From positions 1 to 52,933 of the forward strand of contig NZ_FCOG02000044.1 of the NCBI RefSeq assembly GCF_001544975.2: a stretch of 52,933 bases of DNA, given 5' to 3'. The notes below the pieces were generated by a model. The model was not told the origin of the DNA. It searched no databases and saw only the letters and a list, made by a program, of their open reading frames with translations. The first letter of the stretch is position 1, and each line of letters opens with the position of its first letter. Origin of the DNA: Caballeronia arationis (lineage in GTDB: Bacteria > Pseudomonadota > Gammaproteobacteria > Burkholderiales > Burkholderiaceae). Positions 44,607 through 52,933 of the stretch are shown here, piece after piece. The translations under genes and the position numbers were made by a program.

Positions 44607-47600
44607 CTACTTTTTTCTCAAGTTTCCGCCGATAGCCACGAGTAGCGCGTTCAGCGACACGGGCTTACGCAAATGCGCATCGAACCCTGCACGCAGTGCC
44701 TCGGCAGCGTCCTGCTCGCGTCCGAAACCGGTTAAAGCGATCGCTGGAACCGCCCTACATGCCGGCAGCTCACGCAACTTCGCAATCAGTTCATAGCCGC
44801 TCATTGTCGGCATGCCGATATCCGACAGAATGAGATCGAATTCGCTTTCGCTCGCGACCTTGAGAGCTGCTTCGGGAGTCGATTCCGCTCTGACCTGCGC
44901 CCCTTCTAATTCAAGCAAAGTCCGGAACCCTTCGAGGCCCTCCAGCGAATCGTCGACAAGAAGTACGCGCAGCCCCGTCAGAATGCTGGGATCAGCGGTT
45001 TTACCCGCGGGCAATACAGATGAAGATGGAGGAAGATGTGGCAGCCAAAGGCGGAAACAGGATCCTTGTCCCAATCCAGCCGAGGTACCCTCAATGCGTC
45101 CGCCGTGCATTTCAGCCAGTTGCTTGGTGAGCGACAAGCCGATGCCTAAGCCGCCGCGATCACGTCGGCCGCCGCCGTCCGCTTGGCTAAACATATCGAA
45201 AACTTTGGGCAGAAAATCGGGCGCGATGCCTTGTCCCGTATCGCATACCTCGATGCAGACGTATCGATCATCGCGCGTAAGCGACAGATTCACGCGTCCG
45301 CCGTGCGGCGTGAACTTCAAGGCATTGCGCACCACGTTCCAAATCATCTGCTCCAGGCGTACCGAATCGGCCTGAATCGTCAACGGCGCGTCAACGCCTG
45401 ACACTAACATTCGAATCTGCTTGTTCGCGGCTTCCGCCTCACTCGCCTCGACGATCGCTCGAAGAACAGATGCAAGATTGACCGGCGAGAAGTGCAACGC
45501 CAACTTGCCCGTGCGCACCCGCGATAGATCCAACAGGTCGTCAATGATCTTGGATTGCCCAAGGACCGAACGTTGAATCGCGTCCGCCGCATCCTGAACC
45601 AGCGCAATATCTTTCACCTCGGGCGAGCGGCTCAGTAACTCAGCCTTGACGTGAATTAAGTTAAGCGGATTCTTCAGCTCGTGCGACAGTACCGCAAAAA
45701 ATTCATCTTTTTGGCGGTTCACCGTTTCCGCCTGGGCACGAATGGCTCGCTCGAGCGCCAACTGCAGTTGCTGCTGGCTCTCCACGCTCTTACGGTCGGT
45801 TAAATCGCGCGCTATTTTCGCAAGACCCTTGAAGCCGACCGTGTCGATCGATGTCATGACGCCGCTGCAATAGATCTTTCTGCCGTCTTTTCTGAGGTGC
45901 CAACGTTCGTCCTCGGCACGACCTCCCTTCTTGGCTGTTTCTCTTTCCGCGAGCGCTGCGCCCGGCCGGTCTTCCGGGACGAATATGAGGTCGATCGGCT
46001 TGCCCACGACCTCATGTTCTTCAAAGCCAAACATTCGGTGCGCTCCTCGATTCCAACTGAGGATCGTGCCGTCCAAATCTTGCACAATGATTGCATAGTC
46101 GTCGGTGGTCAAGGCAGCGAGCTTCAGACGTTCTTCGCTCGATCGGGCCGCTGCCTCGGCCCGGCGTCTTTGCGTGATGTCGATCAGGGTGAGCACAGCA
46201 CCGTCGATGCGATCGTCCACGGTTCGGTACGGCAGCACGCGAGCGAGGAACCAATCGCCGTCCAAAGTGCTGACTTCCCGCTCCGCCGACTTCAGGTCCT
46301 CGAATGCGCTTCTTACATCTGCGGCGAGTTGCGGATAATGCAGGCGATGCGTCAAATCGAGCAAGGGGCGGCCGATATCCGTCGCGATTAAGTTGAACAG
46401 TCCCACGGCTGCAGGCGTATAGCGTTTGATGCGCATCGAACGGTCGACAAAGATAGTCGAGATGCCGGTAGAGGCAATCAAGTTTTGAAGGTCATCGTTG
46501 GCTTTCGCGGTCTCTTCTACCTTCGCCTGCAGCGCACCATTGACCGTCAGGATCTCTTCGTTGACCGACTGCAGTTCTTCCTTGCTGGTTTCGAGCTCCT
46601 CGGACGCTGAACGCATTTCTTCGTTGATCGCCTGCAACTCTTCGTTGGAGGCCTTTAGCTCCTCGCTCGAGACGTTTGAATGCTCAACGGTCGATTGCAA
46701 AAGCTCCTTTAATCGCCGTACTTCGGCCTCGAGGTGTGCGACGACAGGACTCTCGTCAGTCGGAGCGACTTCGGACGCTTCGGGCAACGTGGTCTCCTCC
46801 GCCTCATCGAAGAACACTGCAAGGACGTCTCCACCGGCCGCATCGTAGAACGGGCGCACAGTCATATTGACGTAGGAAAGAGCGGTACCACGCGCGAACC
46901 TCACGCGCTCTGCATCGACGCTTTTGCCATGTCGCAGCGCTTGAAAGAGAGCAGTTTGAAGCTCCAGCCTCAGCTCGGGGTTGATCAGAGTGAGCAGATT
47001 GTGAGACGGTTCACCGCCGACGTATCGGAGGAACCGGCCGACATCCTCTGACATATGCAGGATTTCCCCGTCGCGATCGATCAGCACGCTTGGCGGCGCA
47101 TAATGCTCCATGGCGCTCCGGTGCAGGGCTGAGAACGACGAGTCCGTGCGACCAATCGCTGGCTTTATGTTACTGAAGTGAGTCGGCTGCGCCAGCGGGC
47201 CGACGAACGGTAACGTCGACGCAGGTCGCGCGCTCGCCGACTTCTTCGCGCGATAAATCCGGCTCTTCTTGTCAATGGCGACGAAAAGGTCATCGGCAAT
47301 CTCAGCCGACTCGGAACTACCCAAGAATAGATAGCCGCCCGGTTGAAGCGCGAAGTGAAATGTTTGCAAGACCTGTCGCTGTACCGTACGGTCCAGGTAG
47401 ATCAGCAGGTTGCGGCATGACACCAGGTCGAGCTTAGAGAAGGGCGGATCACGCAGCAGGTTGTGGGCGGCAAACAGAACCTGTTCCCTTAAGGATTTGT
47501 TGATGAGGTAGCGCCCGTGCGTGAGCGTAAAAAACTTTCGAAGCCGGGCAGGCGGAACGTCGGTCACAATCGGCGATGGATAACTGCCCGTGCGCGCCGT

Positions 47601-48803
47601 CTCGATAGCGCTCTCATCGATGTCTGTGGCGAACACCTGGATGCCACAACCTTTATTGGCTTCCGCGACACACTCGTTAAGCAGCATGGCGACCGAATAC
47701 GCTTCTTCGCCGGTCGAGCAGGCCGCCACCCAGACGCGGATGGAGTCGTCATCGGACTTGTCTTCGCAGATGCGCGGCACGATTTCGCGCTCAAGGGCTT
47801 CAAAAGCGTCCCGATCGCGAAAGAAATTCGTCACACCGATCAACATGTCCTTAAGCAATGCGGAGGACTCTTCCGGGTGAGTGTCGAGAAACCGCTGGTA
47901 CGAGGGTAAGTCTGGAAGCGCGTTGACTTGCAGCCGACGTTCAATGCGTCGCAGAACCGTCGCGCGCTTGTAGTGCCGGAAGTCGTGCGCGGTGCGGGCG
48001 CGCAGCGTAGAAAGGATTTTATGCAGTGCGTCTTCTGCGAGCGGCGCCGAATCCGGCGCTGCACTACTACCTGCCGATGTTGCTATGAGAATCTGATCGT
48101 CGCCGGCGGGAGGCAACTGAATCGCTCGCGCGTTGTCGCGCAGTTCGATAAGTTTCTGCGGGATCTCAGCGACCGGCAGCGCAATGTCGACCAAGCCCGT
48201 CGCGATGGCATTGCGGGGCATCTCATCGCATTCGGCATCCTCGGGACTTTGCGCGATCGTGACACCGCCATGCTCCTTGATTCGACCTATTCCGATCGTA
48301 CCGTCGCTGCCAAAGCCCGACAAAACGACGCTGATCGCGCGGGTGCGGTGTACTTCGGCGAGGCTGCGAAAAAACAGGTCGATCGCCACCGGTCGTCCTG
48401 GTTCGCGATTCGACGGCGTTACTCTCAGGTAGCCATCATTCATCGACAGGTCGTTGGCCGGCGAGATGAGATAGACATGATTCTTTTCGATCTGAGTCGC
48501 TTGCAAGACTTGCACGACCGGCATTCTAGTGAGTCTCTGGAGCACGGCGTCGGCCTGGCTTTCATGCTTGGGCGACAGATGAAGGACGATCACAAACGCC
48601 ATGCCCGCGTCGTTTGGCATGTGCTCAAACAGGCGCGTCAGCGCTTGAATTCCGCCGGCCGATGCCCCGATGCCGACAATCGGAAACTCCAGCGACGGCG
48701 TGACAGATCGAGTCACGTCGGGCGGGTCAGCTGAAGGTTCAGGCGCTTTATTGCTTGTCATGACGACGCTCTTAGTGACCACGCTTATTGGCAGTTTTGC
48801 CAA
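44607..48803 (-). CDS. CheB-CheR-PAS-histidine kinase-receiver fusion
   Basis: 1398 residues from ATG 48803 (ATG 48761 is an alternative). Order seen: CheB methylesterase with S48 (GIGASAGG), H75 (VIVLHLSP) and D167 (LSGFGSDGT); CheR methyltransferase (TVLRRIERRLQVNALP, IGVTNFFRDRDAFEAL, WVAACSTGEEAYSVAML, DLVSCRNLLIYLDRT); a PAS and a long coiled coil (SNEELQAINEEMRSASEELE); PAS domains; HisKA with FFAVLSHELKNPLNLIH; HATPase (MIWNVVRNALKFTPHGG, GLGIGLSLTKQLAEMHGG); C-terminal receiver (VLLVDDS, LILSDIGMP, LRKPVS). No chemoreceptor or che genes are nearby. A large hybrid sensor, probably for non-chemotactic signalling. Confidence 0.93.
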   Translation of the reverse strand: MAKLPISVVTKSVVMTSNKAPEPSADPPDVTRSVTPSLEFPIVGIGASAGGIQALTRLFEHMPNDAGMAFVIVLHLSPKHESQADAVLQRLTRMPVVQVLQATQIEKNHVYLISPANDLSMNDGYLRVTPSNREPGRPVAIDLFFRSLAEVHRTRAISVVLSGFGSDGTIGIGRIKEHGGVTIAQSPEDAECDEMPRNAIATGLVDIALPVAEIPQKLIELRDNARAIQLPPAGDDQILIATSAGSSAAPDSAPLAEDALHKILSTLRARTAHDFRHYKRATVLRRIERRLQVNALPDLPSYQRFLDTHPEESSALLKDMLIGVTNFFRDRDAFEALEREIVPRICEDKSDDDSIRVWVAACSTGEEAYSVAMLLNECVAEANKGCGIQVFATDIDESAIETARTGSYPSPIVTDVPPARLRKFFTLTHGRYLINKSLREQVLFAAHNLLRDPPFSKLDLVSCRNLLIYLDRTVQRQVLQTFHFALQPGGYLFLGSSESAEIADDLFVAIDKKSRIYRAKKSASARPASTLPFVGPLAQPTHFSNIKPAIGRTDSSFSALHRSAMEHYAPPSVLIDRDGEILHMSEDVGRFLRYVGGEPSHNLLTLINPELRLELQTALFQALRHGKSVDAERVRFARGTALSYVNMTVRPFYDAAGGDVLAVFFDEAEETTLPEASEVAPTDESPVVAHLEAEVRRLKELLQSTVEHSNVSSEELKASNEELQAINEEMRSASEELETSKEELQSVNEEILTVNGALQAKVEETAKANDDLQNLIASTGISTIFVDRSMRIKRYTPAAVGLFNLIATDIGRPLLDLTHRLHYPQLAADVRSAFEDLKSAEREVSTLDGDWFLARVLPYRTVDDRIDGAVLTLIDITQRRRAEAAARSSEERLKLAALTTDDYAIIVQDLDGTILSWNRGAHRMFGFEEHEVVGKPIDLIFVPEDRPGAALAERETAKKGGRAEDERWHLRKDGRKIYCSGVMTSIDTVGFKGLAKIARDLTDRKSVESQQQLQLALERAIRAQAETVNRQKDEFFAVLSHELKNPLNLIHVKAELLSRSPEVKDIALVQDAADAIQRSVLGQSKIIDDLLDLSRVRTGKLALHFSPVNLASVLRAIVEASEAEAANKQIRMLVSGVDAPLTIQADSVRLEQMIWNVVRNALKFTPHGGRVNLSLTRDDRYVCIEVCDTGQGIAPDFLPKVFDMFSQADGGGRRDRGGLGIGLSLTKQLAEMHGGRIEGTSAGLGQGSCFRLWLPHLPPSSSVLPAGKTADPSILTGLRVLLVDDSLEGLEGFRTLLELEGAQVRAESTPEAALKVASESEFDLILSDIGMPTMSGYELIAKLRELPACRAVPAIALTGFGREQDAAEALRAGFDAHLRKPVSLNALLVAIGGNLRKK

Positions 48804-49280
48804 AAAGAATTTAGATGCGTGAAGGATTGATTCGTCGAGCGTACACCACGAGCGTCACGGAGGTTGTCAAAACAAGAGACCGGCGAATTACGTTGGGGAT
48901 TTTCGGGAAAACCTTCCATTGCATGCAGGTTAACAGATGGCAGTGTCGCAAATAGTGCCGGCCCACGCGCGTCCATTCGCAAGCTCAGCTGCCCACAATA
49001 AGTCTCACAGAAGCATGCCGCGCAATTGGGCGTCGAGATCTCGACGTTCGACAGCGCAGTTTCGGATCGATGTGGATGCCGAGGAGTCTCTTTCCGTTAC
49101 TTGCTTTTGCTGAGCAACGACATTATGGCAGGCTTACGTTCGTACGGATCGCGTTGCCCCTGACCGTCAAGACCCGCGGCACCAACGATTCCACCAACGG
49201 CGACCTCGAAGGTGCCCCTTTGATTGCTCCAGCATGGTCGGTGACCTTCAAACGCGACTCAGTTGCTCCATTAATTATCG
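48804..49280. other. gap with no recognised gene
   Basis: An open frame at 49070-49354 (plus) is antisense to the ABC-ATPase fragment for part of its length and has no ribosome site. It presumably contains the promoter of the CheB/CheR fusion. Confidence 0.45.
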
Positions 49281-49565
49281 ACCTGTCCCTCGAGAAGGCC
49301 ACCAAGCTGGAACCGACCATCATTTCAAAGATGGCCGCATCATTCGTTTCGTGAAGATCGGTAGTTGCGATGCTACGACCGTTTCTCAGAACGGTGCCAC
49401 GGGCGCAGAGCTCGCGGATTTCTTCAGCCGATGAGAGATGTACAGCACAGATGTGCCGCGCGCCGTCTCGGCACGTATGAGCGCGAATAACCAATCGGTG
49501 GAAGACAGGACGGCTGTAGGTTCGTCGAGGATGAGGAGCTTCGGTTCCTTGCTCATCGCCCGAAC
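49281..49565 (-). pseudogene. sugar ABC transporter ATPase fragment
   Basis: The minus strand reads RAMSKEPKLLILDEPTAVLS (Walker B of the first ATPase half), LFALIRAETARGTSVLYISH, and after a one-base shift EEIRELCARGTVLRNGRSIA. This is the RbsA/XylG/MglA family, normally about 500 residues; fewer than 95 remain, without the P-loop. Its upstream end fuses directly to the garR remnant. Confidence 0.78.
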
Positions 49566-50192
49566 GACGCAAAGCCGCCCATCAGCGCCTGACGAACCTT
49601 CTCCGCATCCACGCCGGCTTTGGATGCCAACAGCAACGCCTCGCCGACCGCCTCGATGGTCGCGGCGACGATCACTGGTTGGCGACCTAGCAAACTTGTC
49701 CGGCGCCGACTTCGCCAATCAGAGATACGTTTTTTCCCATCATGTCGAAATAGGGCTTTACCGCGTCGAAGCTCGCTTGCGAGCCGCCCACCATGATCGT
49801 GAGCGATCCCGCTTTAGCGCCGACTTCGCCTCCGGAAACGGGCGCGTCGAGATACTCCGCGCCACGCGCACGCCGGCGGCGAAATCGCGCGTGGCCATCG
49901 GCGAGATCGAACTCATGTCGACCACGATCTGACCGGCCCGCAGGCTCTCGGCCACTCCGTTTTCACCGAACAGCACGCGTTTGACGTCGGGCGTGTCCGG
50001 AACAATGATGAAAATGACGTCTGCCTGGGCGGCGACCGCAGCGGCACTGTCTGCCACGACGACGCCCGCTTGCGTGAGGTCGGCCGGCACGGCACCTTTA
50101 GTGAACGCGACGAGTTCGACGCCTCCCTTTCGCAGATTGCCCGCCATCGGCGTGCCCATGATCCCAAGTCCGATAAAGCCTGCCTTTTGCAT
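49566..50192 (-). pseudogene. garR: tartronate semialdehyde reductase, broken
   Basis: From ATG 50192: MQKAGFIGLGIMGTPMAGNL (NAD-binding GxGxxG), VIFIIVPDTPDVKRVLFGEN and VVDMSSISPMATRDFAAGVR. A lost base near 49875 then shifts to GAEYLDAPVSGGEVGAKAGS and MVGGSQASFDAVKPYFDMMG; an in-frame stop follows GEVGAGQVC, another shift gives VIVAATIEAVGEALLLASKA, and the gene ends at a junction with the ABC-ATPase piece near 49565. GarR reduces tartronate semialdehyde to glycerate. It lies directly downstream of garL. Confidence 0.85.
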
Positions 50193-50234
50193 CTGATTCT
50201 CCAAACGTTGTGATGTCACGTTGACCACGCGTGC

Positions 50235-51020
50235 TTACTTCTGCATGAAATGCCTCTGTACGGCTTGTGCGGCGTTCCGAAGGAGGCCCATGTCGGCGCA
50301 GACCGCCACGAGCGTGCTTCCCATCGCGAGGTAGCGCTCGGCATCCGCCTGCACGGGCGCGAGAATTCCGCTTGCCTTGCCGGCCACCTTGACGCGCTCG
50401 AAAACATGAGCGATGGCTTCCTGCACTTCGGGGTGGTTTGCATTGCCGATATGCCCGTATGAGGCGGCGAGATCGGAGGGACCGGCGAACACGGCATCAA
50501 CACCATCGACCGCAGAAATCTCATCGATCGCCTCGACTGCAGCACGGCTCTCGATCTGCACGACAACGCAGATGTTGTCGTTTGCAATGTCGAAATAGTT
50601 GGCAATGGTTCCGTAACGATTGCCTCGTTGGCCGACCGATACGCCACGCACGCCCAGCGGCGGGTAACGCGTCGCGGCGACGGCGCGTTCGGCATCAGCG
50701 GCGCTGTCTACGAAAGGGATGAGGAAGTTGAAAAAGCCTGCGTCCAACAGGCGCTTGATGACAACGCTGTCATTCGCCGATGGCCGTACGAACGGCGCGC
50801 TCGGGCTGTCTTTCAGCGCCATGAGCTGCGGGATGAGCGTTAGAACGTCGTTCGGGGCGTGTTCCGCATCCAGCAACAGCCAGTCGAAACCGACGACGCC
50901 CAGCAATTCCGTCGTAATCGGACTTGCGAGGGAGGCCCATCCCCCAATCAGGCGTTCGCCGTCGCGAACTGACTGGCGAAACGTGTTCGGTAATGGCTGA
51001 CAAGGGGTCGACGCTGTCAT
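50235..51020 (-). CDS. garL: 2-dehydro-3-deoxyglucarate aldolase (HpcH/HpaI family)
   Basis: 261 residues from ATG 51020. Class II HpaI-type aldolase: IGGWASLASPITTELLGVVG, FDWLLLDAEHAPND with the metal/phosphate loop, FVRPSANDSVVIKRLLDAGF, NFLIPFVDSAADAERAVAAT, RYPPLGVRGVSVGQRGNRYG, VVVQIESRAAVEAIDEI and GVDAVFAGPSDLAASYGH. Cleaves 5-keto-4-deoxy-D-glucarate to pyruvate and tartronate semialdehyde. Pairs with garR; divergent from uronate dehydrogenase. 4-hydroxy-2-oxoheptanedioate aldolase is a close alternative, but context favours GarL. Confidence 0.88.
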   Translation of the reverse strand: MTASTPCQPLPNTFRQSVRDGERLIGGWASLASPITTELLGVVGFDWLLLDAEHAPNDVLTLIPQLMALKDSPSAPFVRPSANDSVVIKRLLDAGFFNFLIPFVDSAADAERAVAATRYPPLGVRGVSVGQRGNRYGTIANYFDIANDNICVVVQIESRAAVEAIDEISAVDGVDAVFAGPSDLAASYGHIGNANHPEVQEAIAHVFERVKVAGKASGILAPVQADAERYLAMGSTLVAVCADMGLLRNAAQAVQRHFMQK

Positions 51021-51076
51021 GGCTAGTTTTCCTGAAGTCGTGAGTAGTAAGGGCCGCTACGCGTCGAGTCTTAAGT

Positions 51077-51293
51077 GATCGTACATCGTATATCTATCCG
51101 GCTTGGCGCGACTGGAACGTTTACCCGTATGTATTGCGATCAACTTCGATCATCAACCGCCCTCCGCGGTTTGTGAGCGCCTGTTCCCATGGTATTAGGC
51201 AGTTCGGTCGTCGGCTATGCTCGGTGAGGCGTCATCTGCGGGTAACTGCCTAGTTGAATTCTGATGCCGCTGTGCAAAAGTACGTTATCGTAC
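51077..51293. promoter_or_regulatory. operator-like CGTAC sites in the divergent garL-udh region
   Basis: GTACG-TTAT-CGTAC at 51280-51293 is a perfect dyad about 100 bp before udh, and ATCGTACATCGTAT at 51078-51091 about 60 bp before garL shares the CGTAC core. Likely sites for one uronate/aldarate regulator, probably GntR type, encoded elsewhere. Confidence 0.5.
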
Positions 51294-51392
51294 AACAAGC
51301 GATCGCTTTATTGGCTCGCTCTACAGTCTCGGCTTGACCGCTGGCTATTTGCCATAGCTAGGCTCAAGCGTTCGGGGCACTTAAGGACCTTT

Positions 51393-52229
51393 ATGAAGAA
51401 GATTGCCCTGAGTGGGGCCGGTGGGCAGCTCGGCTCGGTCGTACGGGCCGCGTTGATCGCACGCGGCACCTCGTTGCGCTCGGCCGCTGGCTCAAGGCCT
51501 CTCGCTCCTTTAATGGATGGCGAGGACGTCATGCACGGGGACCTACGCGACCCGCGCGTTGTCGATCGTCTGCTGGACGGGGTCGACGTGTTAATCCACC
51601 TCGCGGGTACGAGCGTAGAGCGCCCTTTGCCTGAGATCATTGACAACAACCTGCGCGCGCTCGTCGAAGTGTACGAAGGCGCGCGCAGGCAAGGCGTGCG
51701 GCGCGTGGTGTTCGCCAGTTCGAACCACGCGATCGGCATGTACCCGGTCACCGAACATCTCACCCTCGACTGCGCGTTGCGCCCGGACGGTTTCTATGGG
51801 TTAAGCAAGGTGTGGGGCGAAGCATTGGCAAGAATGTATTGGGACAAGCACGGCATCGAGAGTATCTGCGTTCGGATCGGCAGTTGCCTCGAGCAGCCGA
51901 CCGAGCCCAGACACCTGAGCACGTGGTTCGGCCATCGCGACCTACTGCATTTCCTCGACCGTTGTATCGAAGCAGAGGACGTGGGCTTCATGACCGTGTG
52001 GGGTGTCTCCGCCAACACCCGCAGTTGGTGGGACAACCGCGGCGCGGAGCGCCTAGGTTATCAGCCGACACAGAACGCCGAGGCGTACGCCGCGCAAGTA
52101 CTGGCACGGCCGAATCCGCTCGATGCTCTGGGCCAACGCTACCAGGGCGGCAGCTTCGTCGGCCTCGATTACTCCCGCGAGGATAGCGGGCCCGATGGCT
52201 CGACTGCTTCCGCGGTCCGGCCCATCTGA
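51393..52229 (+). CDS. udh: NAD-dependent uronate dehydrogenase
   Basis: 278 residues from ATG 51393; upstream in-frame sequence contains the operator and is not coding. Extended short-chain dehydrogenase: KIALSGAGGQLGSVVRAAL, VDVLIHLAGTSVERPLPEII, VVFASSNHAIGMYP and the catalytic Y-x3-K in FYGLSKVWGEALARMYW; IESICVRIGSCLEQPTEPRH is typical of Udh. It oxidises glucuronate or galacturonate to the aldarolactone, feeding the glucarate/galactarate route that ends at GarL. Confidence 0.9.
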   Translation: MKKIALSGAGGQLGSVVRAALIARGTSLRSAAGSRPLAPLMDGEDVMHGDLRDPRVVDRLLDGVDVLIHLAGTSVERPLPEIIDNNLRALVEVYEGARRQGVRRVVFASSNHAIGMYPVTEHLTLDCALRPDGFYGLSKVWGEALARMYWDKHGIESICVRIGSCLEQPTEPRHLSTWFGHRDLLHFLDRCIEAEDVGFMTVWGVSANTRSWWDNRGAERLGYQPTQNAEAYAAQVLARPNPLDALGQRYQGGSFVGLDYSREDSGPDGSTASAVRPI

Positions 52230-52258
52230 TCAGTTCAAGATTGCGAGGAGACACAGCA

Positions 52259-52933
52259 ATGAAAATCAAGGGCATCCGCTGGTGGATGGTTAGCCTGGTA
52301 GCGGCCGGGCTCATCATCAATTACCTCGCGCGCAACACGCTTTCCGTGGCGGCGCCGACACTGATGAAAGACCTCCATATGACCACCGAGCAGTACGCGC
52401 ATGTGGTGGTCGCGTGGCAGCTTTGTTATGCGTTCATGCAACCGGTCGCGGGCTATCTGCTCGACACGGTCGGCACCAAGATTGGTTTCGCGGCATTTGC
52501 GCTCGCCTGGTCTTTGGCCTGCGCGGCGGCCGCATGGTCGACGGACTGGCGCAGCCTTGCGTTCTTTCGCGGCCTCCTTGGCATCGCCGAGGCGGCCGGC
52601 ATTCCGGCCGGCGTGAAGGCGACCAGCGAGTGGTTCCCCGCCAAGGAGCGTTCGGTGGCGATTGGCTGGTTCAACATTGGCTCGTCCATCGGCGCGCTGC
52701 TCGCCCCGCCATTGGTCGTCTGGGCATTGCTGCACGGCCAATGGCAATGGGCGTTTTTGATCGTCGGCGTGCTGGGCGTGGCCTGGAGCGCGTTGTGGAT
52801 GCTGCTGTACAAGCACCCGCGTGATCAGAAGCTGTTGAGCGACGCTGAACGCGATCACATCCTCAGTGGGCAGGAGGCCAAGCACAGCGACGTGGGCGTC
52901 TCCAAGCGAAAGTGGACCGAAATGATCGGCAGC
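52259..52933 (+). CDS. MFS hexuronate/aldarate transporter (N-terminal part)
   Basis: 225 codons from ATG 52259, with GAGGAGA about 8 bases upstream, open to the right edge. MKIKGIRWWMVSLVAAGLII, NYLARNTLSVAAPTLMKDL, VVVAWQLCYAFMQPVAGYLL and GLLGIAEAAGIPAGVKATSE place it in the ExuT/GudP group of the anion:cation symporters. About six membrane helices are in the window. It follows udh by 29 bp, so it should import the uronate or aldarate. Confidence 0.88.
   Translation, partial: MKIKGIRWWMVSLVAAGLIINYLARNTLSVAAPTLMKDLHMTTEQYAHVVVAWQLCYAFMQPVAGYLLDTVGTKIGFAAFALAWSLACAAAAWSTDWRSLAFFRGLLGIAEAAGIPAGVKATSEWFPAKERSVAIGWFNIGSSIGALLAPPLVVWALLHGQWQWAFLIVGVLGVAWSALWMLLYKHPRDQKLLSDAERDHILSGQEAKHSDVGVSKRKWTEMIGS

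Overview
The window looks like a chromosome or secondary-replicon segment of a Burkholderia-group betaproteobacterium (Paraburkholderia/Caballeronia-like). The evidence is high GC, an imuA gene behind a perfect LexA box, phaA/phaB polyhydroxybutyrate genes, IS110/IS30 elements, a GNA1162/CsgG lipoprotein operon and sugar-acid catabolic clusters typical of that group. No tRNA, rRNA or CRISPR array was recognised. The window is unusually rich in broken genes and duplicated fragments, so much of it is an accessory, decaying region.

Layout. 1-0.3 kb: start of imuA (minus strand) under an SOS operator. 0.7-1.7 kb: three small plus-strand genes, one of the DUF1488 type. 2.1-7.5 kb: a single 1794-residue protein with an N-terminal PD-(D/E)xK-like nuclease, a STAND-type P-loop NTPase and a very long helical C-terminus. 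This resembles antiviral STAND (Avs) proteins and is the best candidate for a defence system here. 7.8-10.2 kb: minus-strand operon of four lipoproteins (CsgG-like, a small unclassified one, DUF4810, DUF799/GNA1162). 10.2-11.6 kb: IS110-family element and a 200-bp inverted-repeat unit. 11.6-19.4 kb: sparse accessory DNA with hypothetical genes, a protein with two related HTH-like modules, a sigma-54 activator and a fimbrial chaperone stub.

19.5-24.2 kb: an extracellular-type solute-binding protein without a signal peptide, an old-yellow-enzyme flavoprotein, and a divergent LysR regulator. 24.4-25.5 kb: a decayed histidine kinase, small protein and receiver module; a second copy of the small protein plus receiver lies at 30.9-31.6 kb. 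25.8-29.7 kb: hydantoin/pyrimidine cluster (NCS1 permease, dihydropyrimidinase, divergent GntR regulator). 30.5-30.9 kb: a gene-free, hairpin-dense stretch with GNRA-type loops. 31.8-34.4 kb: CsbD, an orphan CynR-like LysR protein, and one intact and one decayed copy of a hypothetical gene, each followed by a similar long hairpin.

35-36.9 kb: phaA missing its N-terminus and phaB frameshifted with its catalytic tyrosine replaced by cysteine. 37-43.8 kb: a tartrate operon (ttuC dehydrogenase/decarboxylase, ttuD glycerate kinase, pyruvate kinase, enolase, MFS transporter) that by itself can take tartrate through glycerate, 2-phosphoglycerate and PEP to pyruvate. 43.9-44.4 kb: IS30 remnant and a long palindrome. 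44.6-48.8 kb: a 1398-residue CheB-CheR-PAS-kinase-receiver fusion. 49.3-52.9 kb: uronate/aldarate catabolism (garL aldolase, broken garR fused to a sugar ABC-ATPase fragment, divergent uronate dehydrogenase and a hexuronate/aldarate MFS transporter running off the end). Both the tartrate and the aldarate routes converge on glycerate.

Single-base frameshifts are reported as seen; some could be sequencing errors.
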